In this document: one piece after another, positions 27,676 through 38,780 of the stretch | Position numbering within the stretch: the stretch's first letter is position 1 | Layout of the letters: every line of letters starts with the position of its first letter | Origin: Planktomarina sp. | GTDB lineage: Bacteria; Pseudomonadota; Alphaproteobacteria; Rhodobacterales; Rhodobacteraceae | Direction: 5' to 3' | Assembly (NCBI GenBank): GCA_020630595.1 | Contig: JAHDBC010000007.1 | Span: forward strand, 28,728 to 92,727 | Length of the DNA: 64,000 nt | Made by a program: the position numbers and the translations under genes | Notes under the pieces: generated by a model | Databases searched by the model: none | Seen by the model: the letters and a program-made list of their open reading frames with translations, nothing else | What the model was told of the DNA's origin: nothing

Positions 27676-28485
27676 ATGTCGAACGCAGACGACATAAGGC
27701 CAAAGCCAATGATTTATGAAACACTGCTGGTCGACCAGACCGATCAGGTCGCAACCATCACGTTGAACCGTCCTGACAAGATGAATGCATTGAACACGCA
27801 AATGCGGGCGGAACTGACCCATGCGTTCAAGGAATTGGCGACATCCAGCCGCGCAATCGTTTTGACCGGCGCGGGCAAGGCGTTTTGTTCGGGCCAAGAT
27901 CTGGGCGACGAAGCGAACCCGGCCAACATCGATTTGGAACGCACCTTGCGGGATGAATATCATCCAATGCTGGCGGCGATCAGCGACTGCCCGGTGCCAA
28001 CCATCGCTGCGGTCAATGGTGCTGCCGCCGGGGCGGGGGCCAATCTTGCGCTTGTGGCTGATGTCGTGATTGCGGCGGAAAGTGCGTATTTCCTGCAGGC
28101 CTTTGCCCGCATCGGCCTGATCCCGGATGCAGGCGGCACATTCTTTATGCCACGCCAGATGGGACAGGCAAAGGCGATGGGTGCAGCCCTGTTCGGTGAC
28201 CGTATCATGGCAAGGGATGCGGCAGATTGGGGTCTGATCTATGAAGCGGTGTCTGATGATGTGTTCCAAGATCACTGGCGCGCGCGTGCGAATTATCTGG
28301 CACATGGCCCCACACAGGCGTTCAAACGGATCAAATCGGTCATTCGCGCAAGCTTTGGAAATGACCTGAACACTCAGCTGGAACTGGAAGCACAGCAACA
28401 GGGTGCGTGCGGCGGCACCCGCGATTTCCAAGAAGGCGTCACCGCTTTCATCGCAAAACGGCCCCCGAATTTCGAGGGCCGCTGA
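27676..28485 (+). CDS. paaG: PaaG-type enoyl-CoA hydratase/isomerase
   Basis: Crotonase-superfamily enzyme, 269 residues, close to PaaG, the isomerase that converts ring-epoxide phenylacetyl-CoA to oxepin-CoA. Diagnostic blocks are ITLNRPDKMNALN, FCSGQDLGD, NGAAAGAGANLALVADVVIA (oxyanion hole and active loop) and FARIGLIPDAGGTFFMPRQMG. No other paa genes are nearby, so a role in phenylacetate catabolism rests on sequence alone; a general enoyl-CoA isomerase is possible. The first ATG (27676) has AGGAC upstream; a second ATG twelve codons in (27709) is also plausible. It starts nine bases after ccmH. Confidence 0.8.
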   Translation: MSNADDIRPKPMIYETLLVDQTDQVATITLNRPDKMNALNTQMRAELTHAFKELATSSRAIVLTGAGKAFCSGQDLGDEANPANIDLERTLRDEYHPMLAAISDCPVPTIAAVNGAAAGAGANLALVADVVIAAESAYFLQAFARIGLIPDAGGTFFMPRQMGQAKAMGAALFGDRIMARDAADWGLIYEAVSDDVFQDHWRARANYLAHGPTQAFKRIKSVIRASFGNDLNTQLELEAQQQGACGGTRDFQEGVTAFIAKRPPNFEGR

Positions 28486-28492
28486 TCGTTTT
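28455..28492. terminator. Bidirectional terminator between paaG and the RTX gene
   Basis: CGGCCC (28459-28464) pairs with GGGCCG (28476-28481) around an 11-base segment that can itself fold (CGAA/TTCG). Four T residues follow on the minus strand immediately (28455-28458) and on the plus strand after seven bases (28489-28492). It lies in the last codons of paaG, between the convergent genes. Confidence 0.6.
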
Positions 28493-28509
28493 AAATTGTG
28501 TCGGCGTGG

Positions 28510-29469
28510 TTAAACCACTTCGACACGCACGTCTGTTGCGGCCACATTGCCGGCTTGACCGCTGACCGTGGCAACGACCGTACCGTTTGCCAAGACCTGT
28601 TCATCCGGTCCCACTGTCTGGAACGTGATGACAGGGGCTGCTGCACCAGTCGCAAACTGAACCACGATTTCGTCCGTGCCCGGTTCAAAATCAGAAATAA
28701 CGGCGGCCGTGTTTGTTCCGGATTCCGGGCTGATGAAGAATTCATCCGCGCCGGTTCCACCAATGCCCGTGTCCGCATCGCCCAAGTACAGATCGTCATC
28801 ACCGCCATCACCGAACACCCGGTCCGCAACAAGATCGTCGCGTTGGGAAATCTGGCCAAGGCGTGCAATATCCGCTGGGTCATTGGGCTGACCGTTGTTC
28901 TGCAATTCTTGTGCTTCAGCGCTGGTGATCAGGCCCTGATACAGCATGTTGCCGGACACAACGTCGTTGCCCAATCCGCCACGTACGAAGTCTTCACCCC
29001 GGTGCCCCACAACGATGTCGTCGCCGTCGGCACCAAACAGCCTGTCCCCGCCGAAACCGCCGAACATCACGTCATTGCCATCCTGGCCGAACAAGCCGTC
29101 CGCGCCGTTGTCCCCGATCAGAATGTCATCGCCATCACCGCCTTGCAGAACATCACGGCCATCGCCTGTGTTCACAACGCCGGTGCCCTGATCGCCGACC
29201 AGCACGTCGTTTCCGGTTCCACCGGCCAATGTATCTGCGCCTTGATCGCCTTCCAGCGTGTCATCGCCAGCGCCACCGGACAATGAATCATTGCCCTGAA
29301 GGCCACTGATCAGATCGTCGTCGGCTGAGCCCAGATTGCTGTCATCGCCATTGGTGAGGCTGATCGTATCGTCGACCACCGGGGCTGGGCCGTTATCGTC
29401 ATCGTTATCAAAGATTAGGGCAAGCAGGCCAGCACCCAGAAGCCATGGCAGTAAAAGTGCAAATTCCAT
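28510..29469 (-). CDS. RTX-type calcium-binding repeat protein with N-terminal membrane segment
   Basis: 319-residue acidic protein. A short hydrophobic N-terminus (MEFALLLPWLLGAGLLALIF) is followed by an Asp-rich stretch (DNDDDN) and at least eight nonapeptide GGxGxDxUx-type repeats at about residues 50-165 (for example SGGAGDDTLEGDQGADTLAG). A less repetitive C-terminal domain contains FFISPESGTN and ISDFEPGTDEIVV, typical of RTX tails after the repeats. Calcium binding and export are expected. It is unclear whether the N-terminal segment is a signal or an anchor and whether type I secretion is used; no transporter genes are adjacent. Start at MEFALL is supported by GGAGAT five bases upstream. 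Confidence 0.82.
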   Translation of the reverse strand: MEFALLLPWLLGAGLLALIFDNDDDNGPAPVVDDTISLTNGDDSNLGSADDDLISGLQGNDSLSGGAGDDTLEGDQGADTLAGGTGNDVLVGDQGTGVVNTGDGRDVLQGGDGDDILIGDNGADGLFGQDGNDVMFGGFGGDRLFGADGDDIVVGHRGEDFVRGGLGNDVVSGNMLYQGLITSAEAQELQNNGQPNDPADIARLGQISQRDDLVADRVFGDGGDDDLYLGDADTGIGGTGADEFFISPESGTNTAAVISDFEPGTDEIVVQFATGAAAPVITFQTVGPDEQVLANGTVVATVSGQAGNVAATDVRVEVV

Positions 29470-29644
29470 CGTACATCTCCGAAACAAAAATTTGTCCAAG
29501 GTTAGTCATGTTTCAGAAGACAGCACAACAAAGACGCGATTTTAACCAATTTTCAGTCAACATTTCAGCGACTTTTAGTAGGTTTGTCTCATGTCAGCAT
29601 ACAATAGGCGGACAAAATGTGGCGGACAATTTGGCCGCCGAATC

Positions 29645-29673
29645 AAAAAGCCCCCGACATTTGCGGGGGCTTT
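29645..29673 (-). terminator. Rho-independent terminator of gltA
   Basis: A perfect 10-bp stem (AAAGCCCCCG at 29647-29656, CGGGGGCTTT at 29664-29673) with a seven-base loop gives five T residues on the minus strand, 18 bases past the gltA stop. Confidence 0.92.
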
Positions 29674-29691
29674 GACAAACGTTGAAACGGG

Positions 29692-30993
29692 TTAGCTGCG
29701 GGTTTCGATATCCGTGTAATTCCGTTTGGTTTCGCCCTGATACAATTGACGTGGGCGTCCAATTTTCAACGCAGGATCGCTGATCTGTTCTTTCCATTGG
29801 CTGATCCAGCCAACGGTCCGGGCCAATGCAAAGATTGGCGTGAACATCGATGTGGGGAAACCCATCGCTTCCAGGATGATGCCTGAATAGAAATCCACGT
29901 TCGGAAACAGTTTCTTTTCTGCAAAATACGGATCAGCCAAGGCCGCTTTTTCCAATTCCTTTGCCACTTGCAGGATGGGATTGTTTTCAACGCCCAACAG
30001 ATCCAGCACTTCGTCCGCCGATTGCTTCATCACTTTGGCGCGTGGGTCAAAGTTCTTGTAGACACGGTGGCCAAAGCCCATCAGGCGGAACGGATCGTTT
30101 TTGTCTTTCGCGCGTGCAATGAATTCGGGAATACGGTCAACCGTGCCGATTTCATTCAGCATTTCCAGACAGGCTTGGTTTGCCCCACCGTGGGCAGGCC
30201 CCCAAAGACAGGCGATCCCTGCGGCGATACATGCGAAAGGGTTCGCACCGGACGACGACGCCAGACGCACAGTCGACGTGGAAGCGTTTTGTTCGTGATC
30301 TGCGTGCAAGGTGAAAATACGGTCCATCGCACGCGACAGGATCGGGTTGACCTCGTAATCTTCAGCGGGAACGGCAAAGCACATCCGCAGGAAGTTTGAC
30401 GCATAATCCAGATCATTGCGCGGATACACAAACGGCTGGCCCACGGTATATTTGTAGGCCATCGCTGCAATCGTCGGCATCTTGGCGATCAAGCGGATCG
30501 TGGCGACCTCCCGCTGGTGGGGGTCATTGATATCTGTACTGTCGTGATAGAACGCTGACATGGCACCGACCACGCCCACCATGATGGCCATGGGATGGGC
30601 ATCCCGCCGGAACCCACGGAAAAAGTTGATCATTTGTTCATGAAGCATCGTGTGATGCGTGACCAGTGATTCAAACTCTTCCAGCTGCGTGGTCGACGGC
30701 AATTCGCCATAAAGCAGCAAATAGCAAACTTCCAAATAATGGCTGTTTTCAGCAAGTTGATCGATCGGATATCCGCGATGCAGCAGTTCGCCTTTCCCAC
30801 CATCGATAAAGGTAATCGTGCTGTCACAAGATGCGGTCGACGTGAAACCGGGATCATAGGTAAAGACGCCGCCTTGTGAATACAGCTTGCGAATGTCGAT
30901 CACATCCGGGCCGGCTGTTGGCGAATACATCGGCAATTCAACGGATGTATCATCGAAAGTCAGCGTTGCGGTGCGCGTCTTTTTGTCAGTCAT
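29692..30993 (-). CDS. gltA: Type II citrate synthase
   Basis: Hexameric TCA-cycle enzyme that condenses acetyl-CoA and oxaloacetate, 433 residues. The N-terminal small domain has [20 protein letters not shown], the three catalytic residues appear in [11 protein letters not shown] (His), [15 protein letters not shown] (His) and [10 protein letters not shown] (Asp). I start at MTDKKTRTA, where GAGGGAT lies five bases upstream, rather than at the earlier ATG 40 codons upstream. It lies 64 bases after gltX on the same strand and has its own terminator. Confidence 0.96.
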   Translation of the reverse strand: MTDKKTRTATLTFDDTSVELPMYSPTAGPDVIDIRKLYSQGGVFTYDPGFTSTASCDSTITFIDGGKGELLHRGYPIDQLAENSHYLEVCYLLLYGELPSTTQLEEFESLVTHHTMLHEQMINFFRGFRRDAHPMAIMVGVVGAMSAFYHDSTDINDPHQREVATIRLIAKMPTIAAMAYKYTVGQPFVYPRNDLDYASNFLRMCFAVPAEDYEVNPILSRAMDRIFTLHADHEQNASTSTVRLASSSGANPFACIAAGIACLWGPAHGGANQACLEMLNEIGTVDRIPEFIARAKDKNDPFRLMGFGHRVYKNFDPRAKVMKQSADEVLDLLGVENNPILQVAKELEKAALADPYFAEKKLFPNVDFYSGIILEAMGFPTSMFTPIFALARTVGWISQWKEQISDPALKIGRPRQLYQGETKRNYTDIETRS

Positions 30994-31057
30994 CTGATCC
31001 CTCATAGTTGGGGTCCGGCAGGGGACCCGGTCGATCCCCGCACGATCCCGTGGGGCA

Positions 31058-32455
31058 TCAGTCTTTCGTTGCGTCTTGCAAACGCGCGATGGTTTCATCG
31101 CGTTCCAAGACAAGCATCATGTCAAAAACGCTTGGGCTTACGGACCGTCCGGCCAATGCAGCGCGCAACGGCGCGGCAAGCTTGCCAAGTTTGGTGTCAA
31201 ACTGTTCGGCGATGGTAGCAACAGTCGCTTCAAGCGCGTCTCGCGTCCAGCTAACAGTTTGCAACTGCGGCGTCAACGATTGCAGTATACCAATGGATAC
31301 CGAATCCAGTGCCTTTGCCGATTTTTCATCCGGTTCAATTGGACGCGATTGCAGAATAAATGACGCCTTTTCAATCAGTTCGCCATAGGTCTTCGCACGA
31401 TCCTTCAAACAAAACATGGCCTTCAAGATGCCGGATTTTTGTTCGTTGGTGAGCGCGGGTTGATGTGTCGCTTCCAAAAACGCTTCGATGTCATGCAGCA
31501 GTGCAGCATCTTGCGTGATAGCAATATGCTGACCGGACAGTCGATCCAGCTTTTTGAAGTCAAATCGCGCAGGCGATTTGCCAATTGATCCAAAATCAAA
31601 CCAGTCTTTGGCCTGATCATCTGTGAAAAATTCGTCATCGCCGTGTGACCATCCCAACCGGGCCAGATAATTGCGCATCCCGGCGGCGCTGTAGCCCAGG
31701 GCCTGATAGTCTTCGACGCCTGTGGCGCCATGGCGTTTTGACATTTTCTTGCCGTCAGGTCCGTGGATCAGCGGGATGTGCGCATAGGTTGGAACCGTCC
31801 AACCCATCGCGTGATAGATCTGCATCTGGCGCGCCGCGTTGTTCAGATGATCGTCGCCCCGGATGACGTGGGTCACACCCATATCATAGTCGTCGACAAC
31901 CACGGCCAGCATATAGACTGGCGTGCCGTCAGACCGCAAAAGGATCATGTCATCCAACGTGCTGTTCTTGATGGTCACAGTGCCCTGCACCTGATCTTCG
32001 ATCAGCGTCGTCCCTTCGCGCGGCGCTTTCAGCCGCACCACAAAAGGCGCATCAGGGTGTTCAGCTGGATCCACGTCGCGCCATGGCGACAAGAAGAGGG
32101 TAGAGGTCCCCGCATCCCGGGCGGCATCTTTGAATGCCGTTATTTCATCAGGTGTTGAAAAACATTTGTAGGCGTGTCCAGTCGCCAACATTTGGTGGGC
32201 GACTTCGGCGTGGCGGTCGGCGCGTTCAAACTGGCTGAATGCCTCGCCATCGTGATCCAGACCCAACCAAGACAGGCCCTTGAAGATCGCATCGGTCGCT
32301 TCGGGGGTCGATCTTGCGCGGTCCGTGTCTTCGATACGCAAAAGGAATTTGCCACCGCGTCCGCGCGCGTACAGCCAATTGAACAGCGCGGTGCGCGCGC
32401 CGCCGATGTGCAAAGTTCCTGTCGGCGATGGCGCGAAACGAGTGACGACTGTCAT
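31058..32455 (-). CDS. gltX: Glutamyl-tRNA synthetase
   Basis: Class I aminoacyl-tRNA synthetase, 465 residues. The HIGH signature is in [20 protein letters not shown] at the very N-terminus and the KMSKS-like loop is [13 protein letters not shown] at about residue 240. The C-terminal helical anticodon-binding domain is intact. Alphaproteobacteria often have two GltX paralogues, one charging tRNA-Gln for amidation; which type this is cannot be told from the sequence alone. Divergent from comEC across 47 bases. Confidence 0.95.
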   Translation of the reverse strand: MTVVTRFAPSPTGTLHIGGARTALFNWLYARGRGGKFLLRIEDTDRARSTPEATDAIFKGLSWLGLDHDGEAFSQFERADRHAEVAHQMLATGHAYKCFSTPDEITAFKDAARDAGTSTLFLSPWRDVDPAEHPDAPFVVRLKAPREGTTLIEDQVQGTVTIKNSTLDDMILLRSDGTPVYMLAVVVDDYDMGVTHVIRGDDHLNNAARQMQIYHAMGWTVPTYAHIPLIHGPDGKKMSKRHGATGVEDYQALGYSAAGMRNYLARLGWSHGDDEFFTDDQAKDWFDFGSIGKSPARFDFKKLDRLSGQHIAITQDAALLHDIEAFLEATHQPALTNEQKSGILKAMFCLKDRAKTYGELIEKASFILQSRPIEPDEKSAKALDSVSIGILQSLTPQLQTVSWTRDALEATVATIAEQFDTKLGKLAAPLRAALAGRSVSPSVFDMMLVLERDETIARLQDATKD

Positions 32456-32457
32456 GG

Positions 32458-32473
32458 TTAACCCTTTGATAAC
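32458..32473. promoter_or_regulatory. CtrA-type box upstream of comEC
   Basis: TTAACCCTTTGATAAC matches the CtrA consensus TTAAC-N5-GTTAAC with one mismatch in the second half. It lies 30 bases before the comEC start and directly upstream of gltX. Known CtrA control of competence genes in Rhodobacter capsulatus makes it plausible. Confidence 0.5.
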
Positions 32474-32502
32474 GGCGTGGCACGATACTGGCGCTGATTA
32501 CG

Positions 32503-34548
32503 GTGCTGACAGGGGTTAGACAAGTGCTTGGCCGGATGGAATGGCCCGCGGCCATAAATCGCGCCTTTGCTGAACAGGTCGGTCGGTTGTTCATCTGGGC
32601 GGCCGTCGCCTTTGGGTCCGGCACGGGGGTGTATTTCCGTTTGCCTTTTGAACCACAGTTGTGGTCTGCGGTCGGGTGTTTGTGTTGTTCGCTGATCCTT
32701 ACTGTCATGTCACGCCACAACCCAATCGTGATGCTGGGGGCGATTGTGGTCGTTGGCTACGGATGGGCGGCAACGGTCAGTCACTGGCACGCGGCCCCTG
32801 TCTTGGAAAAACGCATTTATGGCGACATCAGCGGCCGTGTGGTGATGATTGATGTGTCAGCATCCGGCAAGCCACGCATCACGTTGGACCGCGTCGAGAC
32901 CAAGGAATTGCCCCCCTATGCGCAGCCCGAACGGGTTCGCATTGCCCTGCATGGCCCATCCGACGTGCCCCCAATCGGATCGCACGTTCAAGTTACGGCG
33001 CACGTATCCCCCCCACCGGGACCCGCAGAACCTGGCGGGTTTGATTTCCAACGCCACGCTTGGTTTCTGTCTTTGGGGGGGGTGGGGTATACCAGAAAGG
33101 TGGTCCAAATCGAAGGTGACCCTGAGGGTCAAACGGTGGCCCGCGTTCGGGCTGCCATCGGATTTTGGATCCGTGACCATGTGCCGGGTAATTCAGGTGG
33201 CATCGCCACCGCGATCACAACGGGCGATCGCGCCTATCTTGATCCATCAGATGTGACCGCCCTGCGCCAATCCAATCTTGCGCATCTGCTTGCGATTTCC
33301 GGGCTGCACATGGGATTGCTTGTTGGTTTGGTGTTCACCATTGCGCGGCTATGCTGCGTTCGCCTGAAACGGTTCGACGCCAAAAAGATTGCCGCCGGTG
33401 TCGCGATGGTTGCGGCAACGGCCTATCTGATGATTTCCGGCGCCAGTATTGCGACAGAACGGGCTTTCATCATGTCGATGGTGATCCTTGGGGCGATATT
33501 GGCGCGGCGCAGGGCCCTGACATTGCGGGCAGTTGCCTTGGCGGCGGTCATTGTCTTGATTTTGCGCCCGCAGGCAATTTTCAGCCCCGGTTTTCATATG
33601 TCTTTTGCGGCCACAACCGCGCTTGTCATTGCGTTTCAATTCGCAACGGATCGGCTGTGGTTCAAAGGCGCCGGTTGGCGGCGGGCGGTGATCGGGGCGG
33701 TCTTGTCATCAGCGGTCGCCGGACTTGCGACTGCCCCCTATGCGGCCGCACATTTCAACCAAGTGCCGCATTACGGGTTGGTCGCCAATCTTTTGGCCGT
33801 TCCCTTGATGGGGATTGTCGTCATGCCAGGGCTATTGGCGGCAGTCCTTCTTGCGCCCTTTGGGCTCGAATTCATTGGATTTTTCTTTGTGGACCAAGGC
33901 CTGCAACTGATTTCAGCAATTGCACACCACGTGGCGCAGTGGCCCGGATCCGTAAGCCAGATCAAGGCACCGTCGCCTTGGACATTGCCCCTGTTTACCC
34001 TTGGCGCGATCATCTTTCTTTTGTGGATCGGCAAGGGGCGCGTGGTGGGTGTGGCCGTTTGTGCGGTTTCACTGGTGTTGTGGTGGGATCACCGGCGCCC
34101 TGATATTCTGATTGCGGACAGTGCGTTGTTGGTTGGGGTCATGGGCCCTGCGGGGCGGCAAATGTCGCGTGATAAGGGGGCTGGATTTGCGGCCCGCATC
34201 TGGTTGGAAAACGACGGTGACACCGTCAGCCAAAGCGATGCCGCAGCGCGAAACCGTGCGGCCTCGCCCACGATTTCCGTTTTGCGCAAGGCCGATGCAA
34301 TGCCGGATGTCTGTGAAAGCGACATCTATGTGGTGGCTGACTATCTGCGCAACCCACCGTGTGATGTGTTTGATCTGCGCAGATTGCGAAACACCGGAAG
34401 CGTGGCCGGATACTTGAACAATGGCCAGATTGACTGGATCAGCGCCAAGGACATCAGCGGCCGACGCTTGTGGAATGACCGATGGGTGCGGCGGGATGCG
34501 CTGGCCCTGTGGCCGTTCGCATCGGGCCGCGATGGCCTGCCGCGTTAA
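32503..34548 (+). CDS. comEC: ComEC/Rec2 family DNA uptake channel protein
   Basis: 681-residue polytopic membrane protein predicted to carry single-stranded DNA across the inner membrane. An N-terminal membrane part and soluble OB-fold-like region (to about residue 200) are followed by the Competence domain with the signature [20 protein letters not shown] and multiple helices (about residues 260-510). It ends in a shortened tail without the intact metallo-beta-lactamase domain found in Bacillus ComEC, as is common in alphaproteobacteria. The frame opens with GTG at 32503; GTG at 32524 and ATG at 32536 are alternatives. ComEC is required for recipient uptake of gene transfer agent DNA in R. 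capsulatus. It converges with lexA, overlapping by four bases. Confidence 0.88.
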   Translation: MLTGVRQVLGRMEWPAAINRAFAEQVGRLFIWAAVAFGSGTGVYFRLPFEPQLWSAVGCLCCSLILTVMSRHNPIVMLGAIVVVGYGWAATVSHWHAAPVLEKRIYGDISGRVVMIDVSASGKPRITLDRVETKELPPYAQPERVRIALHGPSDVPPIGSHVQVTAHVSPPPGPAEPGGFDFQRHAWFLSLGGVGYTRKVVQIEGDPEGQTVARVRAAIGFWIRDHVPGNSGGIATAITTGDRAYLDPSDVTALRQSNLAHLLAISGLHMGLLVGLVFTIARLCCVRLKRFDAKKIAAGVAMVAATAYLMISGASIATERAFIMSMVILGAILARRRALTLRAVALAAVIVLILRPQAIFSPGFHMSFAATTALVIAFQFATDRLWFKGAGWRRAVIGAVLSSAVAGLATAPYAAAHFNQVPHYGLVANLLAVPLMGIVVMPGLLAAVLLAPFGLEFIGFFFVDQGLQLISAIAHHVAQWPGSVSQIKAPSPWTLPLFTLGAIIFLLWIGKGRVVGVAVCAVSLVLWWDHRRPDILIADSALLVGVMGPAGRQMSRDKGAGFAARIWLENDGDTVSQSDAAARNRAASPTISVLRKADAMPDVCESDIYVVADYLRNPPCDVFDLRRLRNTGSVAGYLNNGQIDWISAKDISGRRLWNDRWVRRDALALWPFASGRDGLPR

Positions 34549-35237
34549 TACGTGCGGATCAAACCCACCAACTTGCCCTGAACCTTGACCTGATCATCGC
34601 GGTACACGCGCGTTTCATAGGCCGGGTTGGCCGCCTCAAGTGCGATTGAACTGCCATTGCGCTGAAACCGTTTCAGCGTCGCTTCCTGATCTTCAACCAA
34701 TGCGACAACGATATCGCCGTTTTCGGCGGTGTTCGTTTCACGAATGACCACCACATCGCCATTGTTGATACCCGCGTCGATCATTGAATCGCCTTTGACT
34801 TCAAGGGCATAGTGGTCGCCCTTGCCGCGGATCATGTCGCCGGGAACGGCAATGTTGCGGCTGAAGTCTTCGATTGCCGAAATTGGAACACCCGCTGCAA
34901 TCCGCCCCATCAGTTTGACCGATGCAACGTCACCGTTATCCAGATCCAACGCGGCGGCCGGACGTCCATCCGGTTTGTCGCCCTGAATGACACGCGGTTC
35001 AAATCCACGTGGGGCGCCGATTGCATCTGGCGTCTTCAGGATTTCGATGGCCCTTGCGCGATGCGCCAGCCGACGGATAAAGCCGCGTTCTTCCAACGCG
35101 GTGATCAAGCGGTGGATCCCGGATTTGGACCGAAGGTCCAGCGCTTCTTTCATTTCGTCGAATGATGGCGATACACCATCCGCATCTGTGCGTTTCTGGA
35201 TGTATTCCAAAAGCTGTAGCTGTTTTTTCGTCAACAT
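34545..35237 (-). CDS. lexA: SOS repressor LexA
   Basis: 230-residue repressor-protease. The N-terminal winged helix ([45 protein letters not shown]) is the LexA DNA-binding domain. The autocleavage site Ala-Gly is in [10 protein letters not shown], the catalytic Ser in [10 protein letters not shown] and the Lys in [14 protein letters not shown] start at MLTKKQ, the conserved LexA N-terminus; 11 extra codons upstream carry no homology-like sequence and no ribosome-binding site. A perfect GTTC-N7-GTTC SOS box lies 36 bases upstream, giving autoregulation. It follows the trpGDC-moaC-moeA run with a 68-base gap containing this site. Confidence 0.96.
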   Translation of the reverse strand: MLTKKQLQLLEYIQKRTDADGVSPSFDEMKEALDLRSKSGIHRLITALEERGFIRRLAHRARAIEILKTPDAIGAPRGFEPRVIQGDKPDGRPAAALDLDNGDVASVKLMGRIAAGVPISAIEDFSRNIAVPGDMIRGKGDHYALEVKGDSMIDAGINNGDVVVIRETNTAENGDIVVALVEDQEATLKRFQRNGSSIALEAANPAYETRVYRDDQVKVQGKLVGLIRTY

Positions 35238-35272
35238 CTGCTGCACCCCGATTAGGTCACTGTTTTGCAAAT

Positions 35273-35287
35273 GTTCTATCGATGTTC
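35273..35287. promoter_or_regulatory. SOS box (LexA operator), alphaproteobacterial type
   Basis: GTTCTATCGATGTTC is an exact match to GTTC-N7-GTTC, the direct-repeat LexA operator of alphaproteobacteria. It is placed for lexA autoregulation. Confidence 0.92.
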
Positions 35288-35305
35288 CCTTTTTGTGTCA
35301 ACTTT

Positions 35306-36469
35306 TTAGAAATCGATGTAGTGAACCGGGTCATCTTTTTTCAACTCAGGTGCATTTGGGGGGCGGATCAACAGGGCATTGGCCATAGGAAGCAGGTGCA
35401 TCAACGATGAATCCTGACGGTCGAATGGGGTGATGATCCCATTTTGGACAAAAGCACGCATATAGTGCGCCCGGGGCCCATTGGCTGGGGCGGCGACACC
35501 AAGCTGTGCTTTCTTGTGTTCGGGATAGACGTCGGTCAACCCGAGCATTTTTCGAATAAGGGGGGCCAGATACACAACACCGCACACCAGCGCAGACACC
35601 GGGTTACCCGGCAGGCCCAAATGAACAGTGTTGGCCCGCTGACCCGCCATCAGGGGTTTACCAGGCCGCATCGCGACCTTGTAAAAATCGGAAACGAAAC
35701 CGCATTTTCGCGCCACAGCCCCCACCAGATCGTGATCCCCAACGGACGCCCCGCCGATGGTGACGATGATATCTGCGTTTTCGGCCCAGCCGAACGCCTG
35801 CATCAGCGATGTTTCGCGATCCTTTGCAATGGGCAAAACCTGTGGATCTGCGCCAGCATTTCGGACCAATGCAGCCAGGGCGATGGCATTGCTGGCAATG
35901 ATTTGGTCAGGGGCAGGGGATTCCCCCGGTTGCACAAGTTCATCGCCGGTGGACAGGATCACCACCTTTGGTCTGCGCGCCACTGTCACGGCGGCGGCAT
36001 TCATGGCGGCAAGCAACGAAAGTTCGGCCGGGCCAATCAAACGGGGGGCTTCAAAAACAAATCCGGCTTCGAAATCGCCACCAGCGGGCCGAATATAACG
36101 GGCTGTGTCCGCGCCACCCCGCAAACGGATGCCGTCGTCGACCCGATCAACATCTTCCTGTATCACGATGCGGTCTGCACCGGGTGGTACGGGGGCGCCC
36201 GTGAAAATGCGAACCGCTTGTCCCGCACCGATTGGGTCAAAATATCCCGCACCAGCGGCGCTTTCCCCGATCACCGTCCAATGCGTTCGCCCATCATCGA
36301 TGACGGCGTAGCCATCCATCGCGGATGATGCGAATGGGGGCTGGGCGCGGGACGCAACGACCGGATGCATCAAAACCCTGCCATGGGCGTCAGACAGACC
36401 AATCAATTCTTCTACCGGGGGGGGCGCAAGGGCCAACAAGCGCGATTGTGCTTGTTCGACCGAAATCAC
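35306..36469 (-). CDS. moeA: Molybdopterin molybdotransferase MoeA
   Basis: 387-residue enzyme that inserts molybdate into adenylated molybdopterin. Recognised by [11 protein letters not shown] at the start, [29 protein letters not shown] and the [11 protein letters not shown] block (the MoCF-like domain), then the C-terminal domain IV. It overlaps moaC by four bases and lies at the end of trpG-trpD-trpC-moaC-moeA. Confidence 0.93.
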   Translation of the reverse strand: MISVEQAQSRLLALAPPPVEELIGLSDAHGRVLMHPVVASRAQPPFASSAMDGYAVIDDGRTHWTVIGESAAGAGYFDPIGAGQAVRIFTGAPVPPGADRIVIQEDVDRVDDGIRLRGGADTARYIRPAGGDFEAGFVFEAPRLIGPAELSLLAAMNAAAVTVARRPKVVILSTGDELVQPGESPAPDQIIASNAIALAALVRNAGADPQVLPIAKDRETSLMQAFGWAENADIIVTIGGASVGDHDLVGAVARKCGFVSDFYKVAMRPGKPLMAGQRANTVHLGLPGNPVSALVCGVVYLAPLIRKMLGLTDVYPEHKKAQLGVAAPANGPRAHYMRAFVQNGIITPFDRQDSSLMHLLPMANALLIRPPNAPELKKDDPVHYIDF

Positions 36470-36945
36470 GATCCGTTAACCCACGTGCCCGATTTGCCAC
36501 CCCGTTTTTCCAACAGCCGGATGTCTTGCAGCACAATGCCCTTTTCGGCGGCTTTCAACATGTCATACAGGGTCAGCGCAGCGACGGAACAGGCTGTCAA
36601 CGCCTCCATCTCGACGCCGGTCTGGCCTTCGGTTTTGACTGTCGCCGTGATCGTGACACCGGGAAGCGCGTGGTCCAGATGGAAATCCACAGTGACATTC
36701 TTGATCGGCAGGGGATGGCACAGTGGAATCAGGTCGGGCGTCTTCTTTGATGCCATGATGCCAGCGATGCGTGCCGTTGCAAGGACATCCCCTTTTGCCG
36801 CAGTTCCATCCGCAATCATGGCAAGCGTGTTGCGCGACATCACCACCTGCGCCTGCGCGGTCGCCAAGCGTTGCGTGTGCGGTTTTCCGGACACGTCAAC
36901 CATATGGGCATCGCCTGCGTCGTTGATGTGGTTCAGCTTTGCCAC
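36466..36945 (-). CDS. moaC: Cyclic pyranopterin monophosphate synthase MoaC
   Basis: 159-residue enzyme for the second step of molybdenum cofactor synthesis, converting 3',8-cyclo-7,8-dihydro-GTP to cPMP. Visible family blocks are [44 protein letters not shown] and the C-terminal [10 protein letters not shown] with the catalytic Lys region. It lies three bases after trpC and overlaps moeA, so a tryptophan and a molybdenum cofactor module are transcribed together. Confidence 0.95.
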   Translation of the reverse strand: MAKLNHINDAGDAHMVDVSGKPHTQRLATAQAQVVMSRNTLAMIADGTAAKGDVLATARIAGIMASKKTPDLIPLCHPLPIKNVTVDFHLDHALPGVTITATVKTEGQTGVEMEALTACSVAALTLYDMLKAAEKGIVLQDIRLLEKRGGKSGTWVNGS

Positions 36946-36948
36946 GAT

Positions 36949-37761
36949 CTACATCTGCCCGGTTTGTTTCGGATTTGCCAAAAGCGCACGGGTTGCCGAT
37001 TCGACATCGTCTTGGCGCATCAGGCTTTCCCCGATCAGAAACGTGCGCGCGCCGTACATTGCCAGATCGGCCAGATCGGCAGGCGTATACAGCCCGCTTT
37101 CCGCGACAATGGTCTTTTCTGGGGGCACATAGCGCGACAACTGGCGTGTGGTGTCCAGCGTCACATCAAACGTCTTCAGGTTTCTGTTGTTGATGCCCAG
37201 CAAAGGCGACGCCAATTGCAGGGCACGGTCCAGTTCGGGATGGTCGTGCACTTCGACCAGCACATCCATACCATAGGATACTGCAGCCGCTTCCAATTCT
37301 GATGCCTGCGTGTCTGACACAGATGCCATAATGATCAGGATACAGTCGGCCCCCATCGCCCGGGCTTCTGCAACTTGGTAGGTGTCGTACATGAAATCTT
37401 TGCGCAGAACGGGCAGGGTGGTCGCATTTCGTGCAGCCACCAGATAATCATCCGCACCCTGAAAGCTGGGGGTATCGGTCAGAATGGACAGGCACGTCGC
37501 ACCGCCATTTTCATACGCCGTGGCAAGGGCAGGCGGATCGAAATCCGCACGGATCAAACCCTTTGAAGGGGATGCCTTCTTGATTTCAGCAATCAGTGCA
37601 TAGCCTTCGTTGGCGGCGTCAGACAGGGCTTTTGCAAATCCGCGCACAGCGCCGGCAGATTGCGCGGCATCTTCCACCTCTGCAAGGGGGCGTTCGGCTT
37701 TGCGCTGTGCAACTTCTTCAAGTTTGTATGCCTTGATCTTGTCCAGAATTGTGTCGGTCAT
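36949..37761 (-). CDS. trpC: Indole-3-glycerol phosphate synthase
   Basis: 270-residue TIM-barrel enzyme closing the indole ring in tryptophan synthesis. Family blocks are [17 protein letters not shown] (catalytic Lys), the [13 protein letters not shown] strand, [12 protein letters not shown] (Lys and Asp), [12 protein letters not shown] and [13 protein letters not shown] (Glu-Ser). It is monofunctional, not fused to trpF. Its start overlaps the trpD stop by four bases. Confidence 0.96.
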   Translation of the reverse strand: MTDTILDKIKAYKLEEVAQRKAERPLAEVEDAAQSAGAVRGFAKALSDAANEGYALIAEIKKASPSKGLIRADFDPPALATAYENGGATCLSILTDTPSFQGADDYLVAARNATTLPVLRKDFMYDTYQVAEARAMGADCILIIMASVSDTQASELEAAAVSYGMDVLVEVHDHPELDRALQLASPLLGINNRNLKTFDVTLDTTRQLSRYVPPEKTIVAESGLYTPADLADLAMYGARTFLIGESLMRQDDVESATRALLANPKQTGQM

Positions 37762-38780
37762 TGTGATGCGCCTTGCGTGATTGCGGCCAGACCCTGAACC
37801 TTGGCTTTGGCGGCGCCGGAATCAATGGCATCTGCCGCCATTTCGACACCTTCTTTCAATGACGTCACGCGGTCCGCAACCAAAAGGGCCGCGGCCGCGT
37901 TCAACAAGACGGCGTCGCGATAGGCTGACGCTTGCCCGTCCAAAAGGGCTGCAAATGCCTTACCGTTTTCTTCGGGTGTGCCGCCCATGATCGCCGCAAA
38001 GGGGTGCGGCGCAAGGCCCGCATCTTCGGGGTGGATTTCGGCAGCTTCGATGCGCCCTTCGGCCAGAACGGCGACGGCAGTCGGGCCGGAAATCGAAATT
38101 TCATCCGTCCCGTCTGATCCATGCACAAGCCATGCTTTTTCACTGCCCAATTCCAAAAGCGTTTCGGCCATGGGAAAAATCAGGTCAGGGGCAAATGCAC
38201 CGGTCAGTTGACGTTTGACGCCAGCCGGATTGGTCAAAGGCCCCAGAATGTTGAATATCGTCTTGCATCCCAATTCCTGCCGCACGGGCATCACATGCCG
38301 GATGGCTGGATGGTGCATCGGGGCCATCATGAAGCCGATGCCAACTTCGGCGATGGCGCGTTCCACGACCGACGCATCGACCATGACGTTGATGCCCATC
38401 TGCCCCAAGGCATCGGCGGCCCCGGACAATGAACTGAGGTTTTTGTTCCCATGCTTGGCCACAGGCACCCCTGCGCCCGCCACCACAAAAGCGGTGGCCG
38501 TCGAAATGTTAAGTGTGCCCTTGCCGTCGCCGCCGGTTCCGACGATATCCATGGCCCCTTCGGGTGCGCTGACGGCATTGCATTTTTCGCGCATCACGGC
38601 ACTGGCCGCTGCATATTCGGATACGGCTTCGCCCCGGGCCCGCATGGCCATCAACAAGCCACCCATTTGTGCCGGTGTTGCTTCGCCTTCGAACAGGATT
38701 TCGAATGCCGACCGCGCCTGTGCTTTTGACAGCGGCCCTTCTGATGCCGCGAAGATCAGCGGTTTCATCAAGTCGCTCAT
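37758..38780 (-). CDS. trpD: Anthranilate phosphoribosyltransferase
   Basis: 340-residue enzyme coupling anthranilate to PRPP. The glycine-rich PRPP-binding motif [17 protein letters not shown] is followed by [18 protein letters not shown] and LGPLTNPA, all standard. It overlaps trpG upstream and trpC downstream by four bases each, the pattern of a tightly coupled operon. Confidence 0.96.
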   Translation of the reverse strand: MSDLMKPLIFAASEGPLSKAQARSAFEILFEGEATPAQMGGLLMAMRARGEAVSEYAAASAVMREKCNAVSAPEGAMDIVGTGGDGKGTLNISTATAFVVAGAGVPVAKHGNKNLSSLSGAADALGQMGINVMVDASVVERAIAEVGIGFMMAPMHHPAIRHVMPVRQELGCKTIFNILGPLTNPAGVKRQLTGAFAPDLIFPMAETLLELGSEKAWLVHGSDGTDEISISGPTAVAVLAEGRIEAAEIHPEDAGLAPHPFAAIMGGTPEENGKAFAALLDGQASAYRDAVLLNAAAALLVADRVTSLKEGVEMAADAIDSGAAKAKVQGLAAITQGASQ

